A stretch of DNA of 64,000 bases, taken from contig JAGXGC010000021.1 of the NCBI GenBank assembly GCA_024636935.1, positions 1-64,000 of the forward strand, given 5' to 3'. The position numbers were made by a program, and so were the translations under genes. The DNA is from Sideroxydans sp. Its GTDB lineage: Bacteria; Pseudomonadota; Gammaproteobacteria; Burkholderiales; Gallionellaceae. Shown here one piece after another: positions 37,748 through 46,644 of the stretch (position 1 is its first letter; each line of letters opens with the position of its first letter). The notes beneath the pieces are model-generated. The model worked only from the letters and a program-made list of their open reading frames with translations, did no database searches and was not told where the DNA came from.

Positions 37748-38749
37748 ATGCAAAAGAAAATCATCGCACTGGCTGTTGCTGCCGCTTTTTCCGCTCCGGC
37801 TTTCGCCGCTGATGTGACTGTTTACGGTATTGCTGATGCTGCTGTAATCAATAAATCTGTAACAGGCTTGAAGAGTTCTATGTTTATGATCTCTGGTGGA
37901 TTATCTACCTCCCGCATCGGCGTTAAGGCAGTTGAAGGTTTGGATAACGGCATGACAGCGATTGCACATGTTGAATACGCACTGGACATTGGAAGCTCCG
38001 ATACTGTGGGCAGCGCACGTCGCGAAATGGTGGCTTTGGCTGGTGATTTCGGTACTGTCGCTGCAGGCTTTTTGCCAACGACAGGTTATGACTGGCAAGT
38101 AATGTATGACCCGCTTGCTGGTTCTGCAGTAACTCCTCTGCAAGCTGTCAACAGCTCTTTCCTGATTGGTACTGCTGCAGGTGCTAAACGTGCGCAACAT
38201 GCACTGGCCTACATCTCCCCAAAAATGGGCGATGTGACTGTTGCAGTGAACTACTCCACTAACTTGGCTGATGCGTTGGTGCAACCAGCATCTGGTGCAA
38301 CTACTGGCAACAAGACGACTGCGACCTTGATGTCGGCAACCTATGCAAAAGGCCCTCTGTCTGTTGGTGCTGTGTATGCGGGTACAGCTAATGAAGACGC
38401 TGGCTATAACAAAACTACTGATATGGCCTTTGGTGGCGCATATGACTTGGGTGTAGCCAAGCTGATGGCTACTTACCAGACTAACAAGACAGAGGGTGGT
38501 GCAGGAACAAACAAAGCACTTTCTTTTAGTGTGGTGGCTCCAATGGGGTCTGGCGCCGTGATTGGTAGCTATGCGAAAAATTCGATGGCAACTGCGGGTA
38601 ATGACGACAGTTCTTTAACTGCGGCATATGCGCATACTCTGTCGAAAAGCACCACTGCTTACGCTGCTCTGCATCAGGTAAGTGCCAAAGCATCAAATGT
38701 GAAGACTGACACGACCGTTCTGGCTATTGGTCTGCGCAAGTCGTTCTAA
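37748..38749 (+). CDS. General outer-membrane porin (beta-barrel, betaproteobacterial type)
   Basis: A 333-residue trimeric porin homologue. The signal peptide (KKIIALAVAAAFSAPAFA, cleavage before ADVTVYG) is typical. DVTVYGIADAAV and SRIGVKAVEGLDNGMTAIAH are Gram-negative porin (OmpC-like, Bordetella/Neisseria type) signatures. Alternating beta strands follow, and the barrel ends on VLAIGLRKSF with the terminal phenylalanine needed for BAM insertion. Ribosome site AGAGGAG. A strong terminator follows at 38781. Likely highly expressed. Confidence 0.92.
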   Translation: MQKKIIALAVAAAFSAPAFAADVTVYGIADAAVINKSVTGLKSSMFMISGGLSTSRIGVKAVEGLDNGMTAIAHVEYALDIGSSDTVGSARREMVALAGDFGTVAAGFLPTTGYDWQVMYDPLAGSAVTPLQAVNSSFLIGTAAGAKRAQHALAYISPKMGDVTVAVNYSTNLADALVQPASGATTGNKTTATLMSATYAKGPLSVGAVYAGTANEDAGYNKTTDMAFGGAYDLGVAKLMATYQTNKTEGGAGTNKALSFSVVAPMGSGAVIGSYAKNSMATAGNDDSSLTAAYAHTLSKSTTAYAALHQVSAKASNVKTDTTVLAIGLRKSF

Positions 38750-38780
38750 ATCAGTCTTACCCTCTGATTTGGATAGAGAG

Positions 38781-38808
38781 CGGGCATCTTCGGATGCCCG
38801 TTTTTTTA
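38781..38808 (+). terminator. Intrinsic terminator of the porin gene
   Basis: CGGGCATC-TTCG-GATGCCCG stem-loop, with a stable UUCG tetraloop, followed directly by seven T. Confidence 0.9.
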
Positions 38809-38878
38809 TTGGGGCATTCCCGCAAGGTCTGGAATCCAGTACCCTTGCGGCTATATTTAAAGAAGTCGGGAGAGAAGC

Positions 38879-39505
38879 ATGCTGAATCTGGATACCTTGA
38901 TTGTTGAATTCGACAAAGGCTTGCGCACGCTGTTCGCCAAAGCGCCGACTGCGCGTCCTTATCCTGATGCGAACATTCCCGATGCGCAGATGAGCGAGGC
39001 GGAGAAGAAACATGCCGCGGCGCTGATGCGCATCAACCATACCGGCGAGATTTGCGCGCAGGCTTTGTATCAAGGGCAGGCACTGACGGCACGTGATCCG
39101 GTGGTGCAGGAGAAACTCAACCATGCGGCTTGGGAAGAGACCGAGCATCTGGCTTGGACCTCGCATCGCGTTCACGAATTGGGCGGGCGACTGAGTCTGC
39201 TTAATCCGCTTTGGTACACCAGTTCCTTGGCGATCGGCGCAGTCGCTGGGGCGCTAGGGGATAAGTGGAACTTGGGCTTTCTGGCGGAGACGGAGCGTCA
39301 GGTTGGGGCGCATCTGCAAAGCCATCTAGATGGCCTGCCGGCTCAGGATGCTAAGAGCCGTGCTGTGGCACAGCAGATGTATGTGGATGAAGTCAGCCAT
39401 TCCGATATGGCCGTTGAACTCGGTGCTGCTGAATTGCCCTTGCCGGTAAAGTTGGCTATGCGCGGCATGTCCAAGGTGATGACCAAGACCGTCTACTGGG
39501 TCTGA
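38879..39505 (+). CDS. coq7: 3-demethoxyubiquinol 3-hydroxylase
   Basis: Di-iron monooxygenase in ubiquinone synthesis, 208 residues. The repeated ExxH ligands are visible: [28 protein letters not shown] and [12 protein letters not shown] membrane-associating hydrophobic stretch [13 protein letters not shown] lies near residue 120. GGGAGAG precedes the ATG. It follows a repeat remnant at 38812-38842. Single gene, with the OsmC gene converging after it. Confidence 0.95.
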   Translation: MLNLDTLIVEFDKGLRTLFAKAPTARPYPDANIPDAQMSEAEKKHAAALMRINHTGEICAQALYQGQALTARDPVVQEKLNHAAWEETEHLAWTSHRVHELGGRLSLLNPLWYTSSLAIGAVAGALGDKWNLGFLAETERQVGAHLQSHLDGLPAQDAKSRAVAQQMYVDEVSHSDMAVELGAAELPLPVKLAMRGMSKVMTKTVYWV

Positions 39506-39514
39506 GTCGAATCT

Positions 39515-39952
39515 TTACTTTTGTGAGAGGGCGCTACAGCCTTCTTGTATCTCGAAATCGTGTGTGATGTCAGCCGTTTTGCCGAGCATGATGGAGGCGG
39601 AGCAGTATTTTTCGGCAGACAGCTTGATTGCGCGTTCCACCACATCGGCTTTGAGGCCTTTGCCGGTCACTACGAAATGGAAGTGGATGCCAGTGAATAC
39701 TTTGGGATCGGTCTCCGCACGCTGTGCTTCGATCTCCACCACGCAATCAGTCACCGGCTGGCGCGATTTTTTCAGGATGTGGATGACATCATAGGTGGTG
39801 CAGCCGCCAGTGCCGAGTAGCAGCATTTCCATCGGGCGCGGCCCTAGGTTCCGTCCGCCGCCAGCGGGAGGTCCATCCATTAGGACAGCGTGTCCACTCT
39901 CAGTCTCGCCCAAGAATGAGACTTCTTCCACCCATTTGATGCGTGCTTTCAT
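39515..39952 (-). CDS. OsmC family protein
   Basis: A 145-residue OsmC-fold protein, YhfA-like branch, typically a dimeric thiol peroxidase-like enzyme. Two conserved cysteines are visible: LGTGGCTTYDV near residue 50 and AEKYCSASIML near 120. The insertion MDGPPAGGGRNLGPRPMEMLL is characteristic of the family. Substrate unknown for this branch. It is 24 bases upstream of nothing on its strand, so it is probably a single transcription unit. Confidence 0.9.
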   Translation of the reverse strand: MKARIKWVEEVSFLGETESGHAVLMDGPPAGGGRNLGPRPMEMLLLGTGGCTTYDVIHILKKSRQPVTDCVVEIEAQRAETDPKVFTGIHFHFVVTGKGLKADVVERAIKLSAEKYCSASIMLGKTADITHDFEIQEGCSALSQK

Positions 39953-39976
39953 GTGATAGCTCCCTAGTTGGTTGCG

Positions 39977-40717
39977 TTAAGATTTTATCCGATACCAGAG
40001 CATGCCGATGACTTCATGCATGAAACGGTAGCTGTCGAGTAAGGCGCCTGCGTTGGGGATAAAGGTTAAAAGGTTGGTCTCATAGCGCGTAGTGTAGGCC
40101 GTGGCAGCAGGGACGACTGTGAAGCCGGCGTTTTCAAAGACTTGCATCGATCGTGGCATATGCCACGCCTGAGTGATGAGGTAGATGCGCTCAATGCCTT
40201 CCCGCGCCAGCATGTCGTGGCTGTGTCGTGCGTTCTCCAGCGTGTTGTCAGAAGTTTCTTCTACCCAGCGCACCGGCACATAGTATTCCTGCTCCAACAC
40301 CTGTTTCATCAGTGGCGCTTCGGCACCGCCGCCTTGCGGGTTCCCGCCGCTGACTAGAACAGGTTTGCCGGTCTGGCGGTGCAGCATGGCGGCATAGCGC
40401 ACGCGTGCCAGTGTCTCCTTGCTGACCGTATTGCCGCCATACTCCTTTGCATTGAAGTGTTGGCCGCCACTCAAGACCACGATGGCGTCGGCAGGATTCT
40501 TGGCGATGTTGACGGGCTTTCCTTCTAGGCTCTGCAATAGGCTGTCCGCCACGAAAGGTGTGGAAAGCAGCCATATGCCGGCAATTGAAAGCGTGAGCAG
40601 GATGCGTGCTACGCGTGGACGCTTGTGCCAAAGGTACAGGCCGATGCCAGCCACAAGCAAAAAGTTGAGCGGTGGGAGCAGGAAGGCGCTGACGAGGTTG
40701 GTGAGAAACCAGGACAT
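39977..40717 (-). CDS. ElyC/SanA/YdcF family envelope protein (DUF218)
   Basis: A 246-residue membrane protein. Two N-terminal hydrophobic helices (LLPPLNFLLVAGIGLYLW, ILLTLSIAGIWLLSTPFV) precede a periplasmic DUF218 domain from about residue 75. The domain shows DAIVVLSGG, PVLVSGGNPQGGGAEAP, EETSDNTLENARHS and ITQAWHMPRSMQVF. The two-helix form resembles E. coli ElyC, which affects peptidoglycan and enterobacterial antigen precursor use. The exact reaction is unknown. Confidence 0.87.
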   Translation of the reverse strand: MSWFLTNLVSAFLLPPLNFLLVAGIGLYLWHKRPRVARILLTLSIAGIWLLSTPFVADSLLQSLEGKPVNIAKNPADAIVVLSGGQHFNAKEYGGNTVSKETLARVRYAAMLHRQTGKPVLVSGGNPQGGGAEAPLMKQVLEQEYYVPVRWVEETSDNTLENARHSHDMLAREGIERIYLITQAWHMPRSMQVFENAGFTVVPAATAYTTRYETNLLTFIPNAGALLDSYRFMHEVIGMLWYRIKS

Positions 40718-40799
40718 AAAGACAGGCTTGAAAACGGGTGGCGCATGATACGCCTGCAGAGGGCGTTATAGCCAGTGCACCGCAGGTACAATGCCCGCC

Positions 40800-41951
40800 A
40801 TGACTTCACTTACTTCGATCAGCTTGCAGTCGCGCCACCGCCCATCCGGATTGAACTCCCGTTTCGCCGGGGGGGGATTGTCGTTCGCAGAATATATTTG
40901 CAAGACTGAGGCGATGCTGCGTCAGGTGCATGCTGGAAAGCCGGAGGCCGAGCAGATCGTTGCTGGTAATGCACCGTTTGAATCAATTCCTGCCGAGGTG
41001 TTCAGGAAAGCGCAGGGGAAGCCGTATCGTCGGGGTGTTTTGCTTACCCATGGTCTGAGTGACTCGCCGTATCACATGCGACATTTGGCTGATTTTTTTC
41101 AGCGCAACGGTTTTCGAGTGATGGCGGTTTTGCTGCCAGGGCATGGTACGCAACCCGGCGACCTACTTGATGTGCGCTGGGAGGATTGGGCTGAAGCGCT
41201 TGCCTTTGGGGTGCAGTGCCTAGCTGAAGAGGTGGATGAAATCTATCTGGCGGGCTTCTCGGCCGGTGCGGCTCTCAGCTTTCATCATGCAGCTACCGAC
41301 AGTCGTGTGCGTGGTTTGTTCATGTTCTCCCCCGCTTTGGAGATCGCACGTAAAGCGCGCTGGGCGATTTTGCGGAGAGGATATAGCTGGCTTTTGCCGC
41401 ATTGCGCTTGGCTGAACGTGATGCCGGACCATGATCGTTACAAATACGAATCATTCTGTATGAATGCGGTGACGCAGATGTGGCGATTGACGCACGCTTT
41501 GCCGCAAGGCGAACTGCGCATCCCGGTATTCGTGGCGGCAAGTGCAGATGATGCGACGGTAATCTCGGCTGCAGCGCTCGATCTCATAGGAAGGGTGCAG
41601 CATCCTGTGCGAAAGATGTTGTGGTATGCGACGACCGACCCGCAGCGGGAAGATGTGGAATGGGTGAATAGTGCATTGCCAGAGAAGCGCATCTTATCCA
41701 GTGCGCACACCGCTATCGTCATCTCACCTGACGACACCCATTACGGCGAAGCCGGTGGGTATGCGAACTGTTTGCATTATGTTTCTCAGGATGAGGCGCA
41801 TTTCGTGGCTTGTCAGTCATCGCAGACTGCATGGCAGGGCGAGGTGACAACGCAGAACCTGAAATATGGATTGTTGCGCCGTCTTATGTACAACCCTCAT
41901 TACGTAGAAATGGAGCGCGCCATGAGCAGCTTCATTGAAAGGCTGCCATGA
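40800..41951 (+). CDS. Alpha/beta hydrolase (lysophospholipase-like)
   Basis: A 383-residue hydrolase starting at the ATG at 40800; another in-frame ATG is at 40791. The core shows LLTHGLSDSPYHMRHLADFF with the oxyanion loop, LLPGHGTQPGD, and the nucleophile elbow LAGFSAGAALSFHHA with serine near residue 160. A C-terminal DDTHYGEAGG may hold acid and His residues. Its stop overlaps the start of the glycerophosphodiesterase gene by four bases. In that four-gene operon it may release glycerophosphodiesters or acylglycerols from lipids; this is context only. Confidence 0.8.
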   Translation: MTSLTSISLQSRHRPSGLNSRFAGGGLSFAEYICKTEAMLRQVHAGKPEAEQIVAGNAPFESIPAEVFRKAQGKPYRRGVLLTHGLSDSPYHMRHLADFFQRNGFRVMAVLLPGHGTQPGDLLDVRWEDWAEALAFGVQCLAEEVDEIYLAGFSAGAALSFHHAATDSRVRGLFMFSPALEIARKARWAILRRGYSWLLPHCAWLNVMPDHDRYKYESFCMNAVTQMWRLTHALPQGELRIPVFVAASADDATVISAAALDLIGRVQHPVRKMLWYATTDPQREDVEWVNSALPEKRILSSAHTAIVISPDDTHYGEAGGYANCLHYVSQDEAHFVACQSSQTAWQGEVTTQNLKYGLLRRLMYNPHYVEMERAMSSFIERLP

Positions 41952-42685
41952 GCAAGACATTGATCTATGCCCATCGTGGAGCCAATCGCGAGGCAGCCGA
42001 AAACACACGCTCGGCATTCGACCGGGCGCTCACATACCCTATCGATGGTATCGAGACAGATGTGCAATTGAGTGGTGATGAGGTCGCAGTGCTGTGGCAT
42101 GACCGTGATCTTAAGAAGCTCGGTGTGCCCGGTAAGCGTATCGATGACTATGATTTTTTGCAGTTGCAAGAGATGAACTTCGCTGCACATTTCCCCGGCG
42201 CGCAACAAGAAGGTGTGATGAGTCTGCAGGAATTCGTCATGAACTATCGGGCGCGCTGTGGCTTGTTGCTTGAGATCAAAAATCGAAGTTGGGAAGATGT
42301 CGCCCGGCACGAAATCAAAGTGCGCCAGACGTTGGCGTTGGTTGGGAATGTCGAAGAAAGGGTGCTGGTCTCTTCTTTTAATCTGGATAGTTTGATCTTC
42401 GCGCATGACATTAATCCGGAGTTCCCGTTGGTGTTCAATATGGAGCCGGAACATACGGTGAATGATGCGCGCAGGGCGCTGGATGAATCTGACTTTCTGC
42501 ACGGACTTTGTGTCGAGATATCCACGCTGGATGTAGATATGGTTGCGCTGCTGCGTGAGCGGGGGAAGTCCATTGCCGTCTACACCTGCAACACGGAGGC
42601 CGAGATCGAGCGCGCTTTGAGGTTGGAGGTGGATATTCTGATCAGTGATGTGCCGCACAAGGCATTGCAGATGAGAGATAAATGA
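41948..42685 (+). CDS. Glycerophosphodiester phosphodiesterase
   Basis: Cleaves glycerophosphodiesters to sn-glycerol 3-phosphate and an alcohol, in the cytoplasm (no signal peptide). The 245 residues form a PLC-like TIM barrel. IYAHRGANREAAENTRSAF carries the first catalytic His and Arg, GIETDVQLSGDEVAVLWHD holds the metal-binding Glu/Asp and second His, and LLEIKNRSW follows. It is the cytosolic UgpQ type by length. It overlaps the genes on both sides by four bases each, and its product is the substrate of the next gene, GlpD. Confidence 0.92.
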   Translation: MSKTLIYAHRGANREAAENTRSAFDRALTYPIDGIETDVQLSGDEVAVLWHDRDLKKLGVPGKRIDDYDFLQLQEMNFAAHFPGAQQEGVMSLQEFVMNYRARCGLLLEIKNRSWEDVARHEIKVRQTLALVGNVEERVLVSSFNLDSLIFAHDINPEFPLVFNMEPEHTVNDARRALDESDFLHGLCVEISTLDVDMVALLRERGKSIAVYTCNTEAEIERALRLEVDILISDVPHKALQMRDK

Positions 42686-44247
42686 AACGGAATTTTGCAG
42701 CCCTGCAAGGCGAGTTCGATCTGCTCATCTGCGGCGGAGGTATCTATGGCGCATGGACGGCTTACGATGCCGCATTGCGAGGGCTGAAAGTGGCGCTGGT
42801 AGAGCAGGACGATTGGGCGGGTGCGACGTCATCTGCCTCCAGCAAGCTGATTCACGGCGGACTACGTTATCTGGAGACTTACGATTTCAAATTGGTGCGC
42901 AAGGCACTGAAGGAGCGTCAACTGCTGTTGGATATCGCTCCACATCGGGTATGGCCTTTGCGTTTCGGTGTGCCGGTGTATGCCGATAGTCGCAACGGCA
43001 CGCTGTTGCTGAAAGCAGGGTTGACGCTGTATGACACGCTAGCTGGCTTTCCCGGTGAGTTGATGCAGCATCGTCATTTCTCTGGGCGGGAATTCTCATC
43101 TCACTTTCCATTTCTAAATGAAGCCGGATTGAACGGCGGTTTCACATACGGAGATGCGCAGACTGACGATGCACGCTTGGTGTTGGAGTTGGTGGCGGGG
43201 GCGATGGCGAAGGCGAACGGCGCGGTATGTGTCAACTACGCGAAACTGGTCGATTGGCATGAAGAAGACGGCACGGTGTGCGGTGCCGAAGTGCAGGATG
43301 TGATTGGCGGCAAAACTCTTAATGTGCGTGCTAAGCAATGTGTCAGCACTTCTGGCAGATGGGAGTTGAAGACCGAGCAGGGGCAGGCATGGTGCCGCTT
43401 GAGCAAGGGTGTGCATCTTGTCTTGCCTGCTTTACCTGTGCAGGAGGCGGTCTTGCTGACGGCGAAAGAAGACGGACGCGTGTTCTTTATCATTCCTTGG
43501 TACGGTCGCACGCTGCTGGGCACGACCGACACCGACTATCGTGGTGATGTCGAGCAGGTACGAGTCGAGGAAGCTGACATCGATTACTTGCTCGATGCTG
43601 CAAAAGGTTATCTCAAGCGGGCTTGGAGCAGGACAGACGTCATCGGCAGTTATGCCGGGGTGCGCGTGATGAAGCAAAGTGATGATGCAAATCCTTCTGT
43701 AGCAAGCAGAGACTGGGAGTTGAAAACAACTGCAAACGGGCTTCATCACGCTATCGGCGGCAAGCTCACCTCTGCGCGTGAGGATGCGGCAGTGATCGTC
43801 GATGCCGTGTGCGAAAGGTTGGGGAAAAGCATTGCCTGTTTGAGTAATCAACGCGGACTTCCATGGAAGCCACAGTACGGTTTCTCGGCATGGATGTCGG
43901 ATGCAATGCTTCGGGCCCAAGGTCTGGAAGTCGATGCCGAAAGTGCGCAATGGCTGCTGCGCCGCCACGGCGTTCGTGCCGCAGAAGTGCTCGATATCAT
44001 CGCCCAGACGTCGCAGCATGCGGCGCGCATCGTGCCGGAGTTGCCATTCATCTACGCAGATCTGTTGTTGTGTGCACGCGATGAAATGGCAGTGCATCTA
44101 TCGGATCTGCTGCGCCGTCGCATGCCATTGCTGATCTTGGCTGAGCTGGATGCGGGGGCGATGCAACATCTGGCTGAACAGGCGGCTCCAGTGCTGGGTT
44201 GGGATGCGCAACGCATCGCTGAAGAGATAGAGGCTTGTCTGGCATGA
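42682..44247 (+). CDS. glpD: Glycerol-3-phosphate dehydrogenase (aerobic, FAD)
   Basis: Membrane-associated flavoprotein that oxidises glycerol 3-phosphate to dihydroxyacetone phosphate and passes electrons to quinone. The 521 residues match GlpD. The FAD-binding DLLICGGGIYGAWTAYDAA is at the N-terminus, and ATSSASSKLIHGGLRYLE near residue 50 is diagnostic. SKGVHLVLP, FIIPWYGRTLLGTTDTDY and GGKLTSAREDA lie further on. It overlaps the GDPD gene (ATGA) and the downstream kinase gene by four bases. The operon is a complete route from lipid-derived glycerophosphodiesters to central metabolism. Confidence 0.95.
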   Translation: MKRNFAALQGEFDLLICGGGIYGAWTAYDAALRGLKVALVEQDDWAGATSSASSKLIHGGLRYLETYDFKLVRKALKERQLLLDIAPHRVWPLRFGVPVYADSRNGTLLLKAGLTLYDTLAGFPGELMQHRHFSGREFSSHFPFLNEAGLNGGFTYGDAQTDDARLVLELVAGAMAKANGAVCVNYAKLVDWHEEDGTVCGAEVQDVIGGKTLNVRAKQCVSTSGRWELKTEQGQAWCRLSKGVHLVLPALPVQEAVLLTAKEDGRVFFIIPWYGRTLLGTTDTDYRGDVEQVRVEEADIDYLLDAAKGYLKRAWSRTDVIGSYAGVRVMKQSDDANPSVASRDWELKTTANGLHHAIGGKLTSAREDAAVIVDAVCERLGKSIACLSNQRGLPWKPQYGFSAWMSDAMLRAQGLEVDAESAQWLLRRHGVRAAEVLDIIAQTSQHAARIVPELPFIYADLLLCARDEMAVHLSDLLRRRMPLLILAELDAGAMQHLAEQAAPVLGWDAQRIAEEIEACLA

Positions 44248-45656
44248 TCATCGCTGTGGCGCTTGATCTGGGTACCACCAGCATAAAAGCGGGTTTGCTG
44301 TCTGCTGATGGCGAGTTGAGTGGCATCGTGGCACAACATGCGCCTCAGGTCTCAGTTGGGGGTGGACGCTATGAGAGTGATGCCAGCGCCTATGCACTAG
44401 CGGCGGATGCTGTGTTGGCTGAATGCCTTACTCAGACCGAGGTGCGTCCGCCGCTCGGATTGTGTAGCCAGCGTTCTTCCTTTCTGTTGTGGGAGCGCGC
44501 TACCGGTAGGCCGGTTACGCCACTGATCTCATGGCAAGACGACCGAGGCATGGCAAGTTGCGAAGACTTGCACGAAAGGGAAGGGCGCATTCGCACGCTC
44601 ACTGGCTTGCCGCTCACACCTTATTATCTGGGCCCCAAACTAAGAGTGCTACTCAGAGAGCATCCTGAATGGCGTGTGCATCTGGAAAGCGGGGCTTGGC
44701 TGCTGGGTACGCTGGATACGTTTCTTATCTGGCGTTGGACAAGTGGTCGGCACTATGTGACCGATGCTTCGATGGCGGCACGCACTCTGTTGATGGATGT
44801 GCATGACTTGCAGTGGTCACCTGAGCTTTGCGAACTTTTCGAGGTGGATGCCAGCACCTTGCCTGAGATATTGCCATCGACTGGTTTGAGAATTCAGCTC
44901 GACAGCGGTTTGATTCTGCAAGCATGCGTGGGAGATCAGTCTGCAGCTTTGTGGCACGGCATAGCGCCGGGACGCCACGAAGCGATGGTCAATCTTGGAA
45001 CGGGCGGTTTCGTCGCAGCATATCGTGAGCACGGGAAAGGCTTGCGGGCGGGTTATTTGCAGACGCTAGTGTGTGCTGATGCACAGCATCATGTTTATAT
45101 GGCCCGTGAAGGCACGTTGAATTCGATCGCGACAGCCTTGGCTGCTTATCCGGTCGAAAACTGCTCTCCGGAAGCCTTGGCCAGTGACAACATCTATTGC
45201 GTGGCAGAGCCTAGCGGATTGGGTGCGCCCTACTTTCGGCGCGATATCGGGCTGACCTTTTCTGAACAGGTCGATCATCTGGATGCGAGCCGCATCGCAT
45301 TGCTGTTACAGGAAAGCATCATTTTTCGTGTTGCGCGGATAATTGAGGATTTCCAGCGCGAATTGGATGTTGGTAGCGTCTATCTCTCGGGCGGTTTGTC
45401 CAATCTGGCCTGTTTGCAGCAAGGGATAGCGAATCTTGTGCCTGCTGTGTACCGTTTACCCCAGTCTGATGCTGGCTTGCTCGGGGTGGCGCAGCTCGCG
45501 TCTGGAATGGGGGCGGCTGGGCTCAGGAAGGCCCAAAAGGTGGATATGAATGGGGGGCAGGTGCGGCTGCGGCAGAAGTTCGAAGGCTGGAAGCAGTGGC
45601 TGGATGGGCTGCTTGAATCTGACCTGTCGGAACCTGCCAAGTCAGGAACGCGATAA
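44244..45656 (+). CDS. FGGY-family carbohydrate kinase
   Basis: A 470-residue sugar kinase of the ASKHA fold. ALDLGTTSIKAGLLSADG is the phosphate-1 loop, VGDQSAALWHG near residue 230 the adenosine-side loop, VNLGTGGFVAAY the phosphate-2 loop and YLSGGLSNLACLQQGIANL the C-terminal FGGY-type motif. By operon position a glycerol kinase role is plausible. The sequence does not carry the typical GlpK strings, so another polyol or sugar is possible. It is translationally coupled to glpD (ATGA). The operon has no visible terminator before the rplM promoter 5 bases downstream. Confidence 0.85.
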   Translation: MIIAVALDLGTTSIKAGLLSADGELSGIVAQHAPQVSVGGGRYESDASAYALAADAVLAECLTQTEVRPPLGLCSQRSSFLLWERATGRPVTPLISWQDDRGMASCEDLHEREGRIRTLTGLPLTPYYLGPKLRVLLREHPEWRVHLESGAWLLGTLDTFLIWRWTSGRHYVTDASMAARTLLMDVHDLQWSPELCELFEVDASTLPEILPSTGLRIQLDSGLILQACVGDQSAALWHGIAPGRHEAMVNLGTGGFVAAYREHGKGLRAGYLQTLVCADAQHHVYMAREGTLNSIATALAAYPVENCSPEALASDNIYCVAEPSGLGAPYFRRDIGLTFSEQVDHLDASRIALLLQESIIFRVARIIEDFQRELDVGSVYLSGGLSNLACLQQGIANLVPAVYRLPQSDAGLLGVAQLASGMGAAGLRKAQKVDMNGGQVRLRQKFEGWKQWLDGLLESDLSEPAKSGTR

Positions 45657-45660
45657 GCGT

Positions 45661-45689
45661 TTGACAGGTGTAATGGTCTCGCATAGAAT
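45661..45689 (+). promoter_or_regulatory. Sigma-70 promoter of rplM-rpsI
   Basis: TTGACA at 45661-45666 and TAGAAT at 45684-45689 are separated by exactly 17 bases, a near-consensus housekeeping promoter about 48 bases before rplM. Confidence 0.85.
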
Positions 45690-45736
45690 GCGCGCCCTTC
45701 GCAGTCCGTTATTCATTTATTGTTTTAGGAAATGCC

Positions 45737-46174
45737 ATGAAAACATTTTCCGCTAAAGCGCAAGAAGTCCAGCACGACTGGATTTTGGTCGACGCAGCTG
45801 ACAAAGTGCTGGGCCGTTTGGCCAGCCAGATCGCTACCCGCCTGCGCGGCAAGCATAAGGCTATTTATACGCCCCACGTAGACACCGGCGATTTCGTCGT
45901 GGTCGTGAACGCAGAAAAAGTGCGCGTGACTGGTAATAAAGCCCAGGACAAAATCTATTACCGCCACACCGGTTACCCGGGCGGTATCTACGAAACCAAC
46001 TTCACTAAGCTGCAACAGCGTCACCCGCAGCGCCTTTTGCAAAAGGCTGTGCGCGGCATGCTGCCAAAGGGCCCGCTGGGCTACGCTATGTTGAGCAAGC
46101 TGAAGGTGTATGCAGGTGCGACGCATCCGCATAGCGCACAGCAACCCAAACCAATCGATTTGTTGAAGGCTTAA
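45737..46174 (+). CDS. rplM: 50S ribosomal protein L13
   Basis: Large-subunit assembly protein, 145 residues (E. coli 142). [52 protein letters not shown] and [16 protein letters not shown] are all conserved L13 blocks. A TTTAGGA ribosome site precedes the ATG. It forms an operon with rpsI, 2 bases downstream, driven by the promoter at 45661. Confidence 0.99.
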   Translation: MKTFSAKAQEVQHDWILVDAADKVLGRLASQIATRLRGKHKAIYTPHVDTGDFVVVVNAEKVRVTGNKAQDKIYYRHTGYPGGIYETNFTKLQQRHPQRLLQKAVRGMLPKGPLGYAMLSKLKVYAGATHPHSAQQPKPIDLLKA

Positions 46175-46176
46175 TC

Positions 46177-46569
46177 ATGAGCGTAACTTATAACTACGGA
46201 ACAGGCCGTCGCAAGAGCGCGGTGGCACGTGTGTTCATCAAGGCTGGCAAGGGCGACATCGTCGTCAATGACAAGCCTCTGGACGTATTCTTCTCTCGTG
46301 AGACCGGTCGTATGGTCGTACGTCAGCCTCTGGAATTGACCGAGATGATGGGCAAGTTCGACATCATGGTTAACGTATCCGGTGGCGGCGAATCCGGTCA
46401 GGCTGGTGCTGTGCGTCACGGCATCACTCGTGCACTGATCGATTACGATGCATCTCTGAAGCCGACCCTGAGCCAAGCTGGCTTGGTCACTCGCGATGCA
46501 CGTGAAGTCGAGCGTAAAAAAGTCGGTCTGCGCAAAGCGCGTCGCAGGAAACAATTCTCCAAGCGTTAA
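46177..46569 (+). CDS. rpsI: 30S ribosomal protein S9
   Basis: Small-subunit protein whose C-terminal tail reaches the P-site tRNA. It has 130 residues, as in E. coli. [14 protein letters not shown] at the start, [21 protein letters not shown] in the middle, and the basic tail RRKQFSKR with its essential terminal arginine are intact. Second gene of the rplM operon; an intrinsic terminator follows at 46587. Confidence 0.99.
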   Translation: MSVTYNYGTGRRKSAVARVFIKAGKGDIVVNDKPLDVFFSRETGRMVVRQPLELTEMMGKFDIMVNVSGGGESGQAGAVRHGITRALIDYDASLKPTLSQAGLVTRDAREVERKKVGLRKARRRKQFSKR

Positions 46570-46586
46570 GCTTGTGTGGAACCGGG

Positions 46587-46611
46587 AAAGCCGCCTTTTG
46601 GCGGCTTTTTC
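46587..46611 (+). terminator. Intrinsic terminator of rplM-rpsI
   Basis: AAGCCGCC-TTTT-GGCGGCTT stem-loop continuing into a T-run. It ends the ribosomal operon just before argC. Confidence 0.85.
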
Positions 46612-46644
46612 ATTTATCATTCGCCCACTTTTCAGGAGGGTAGC

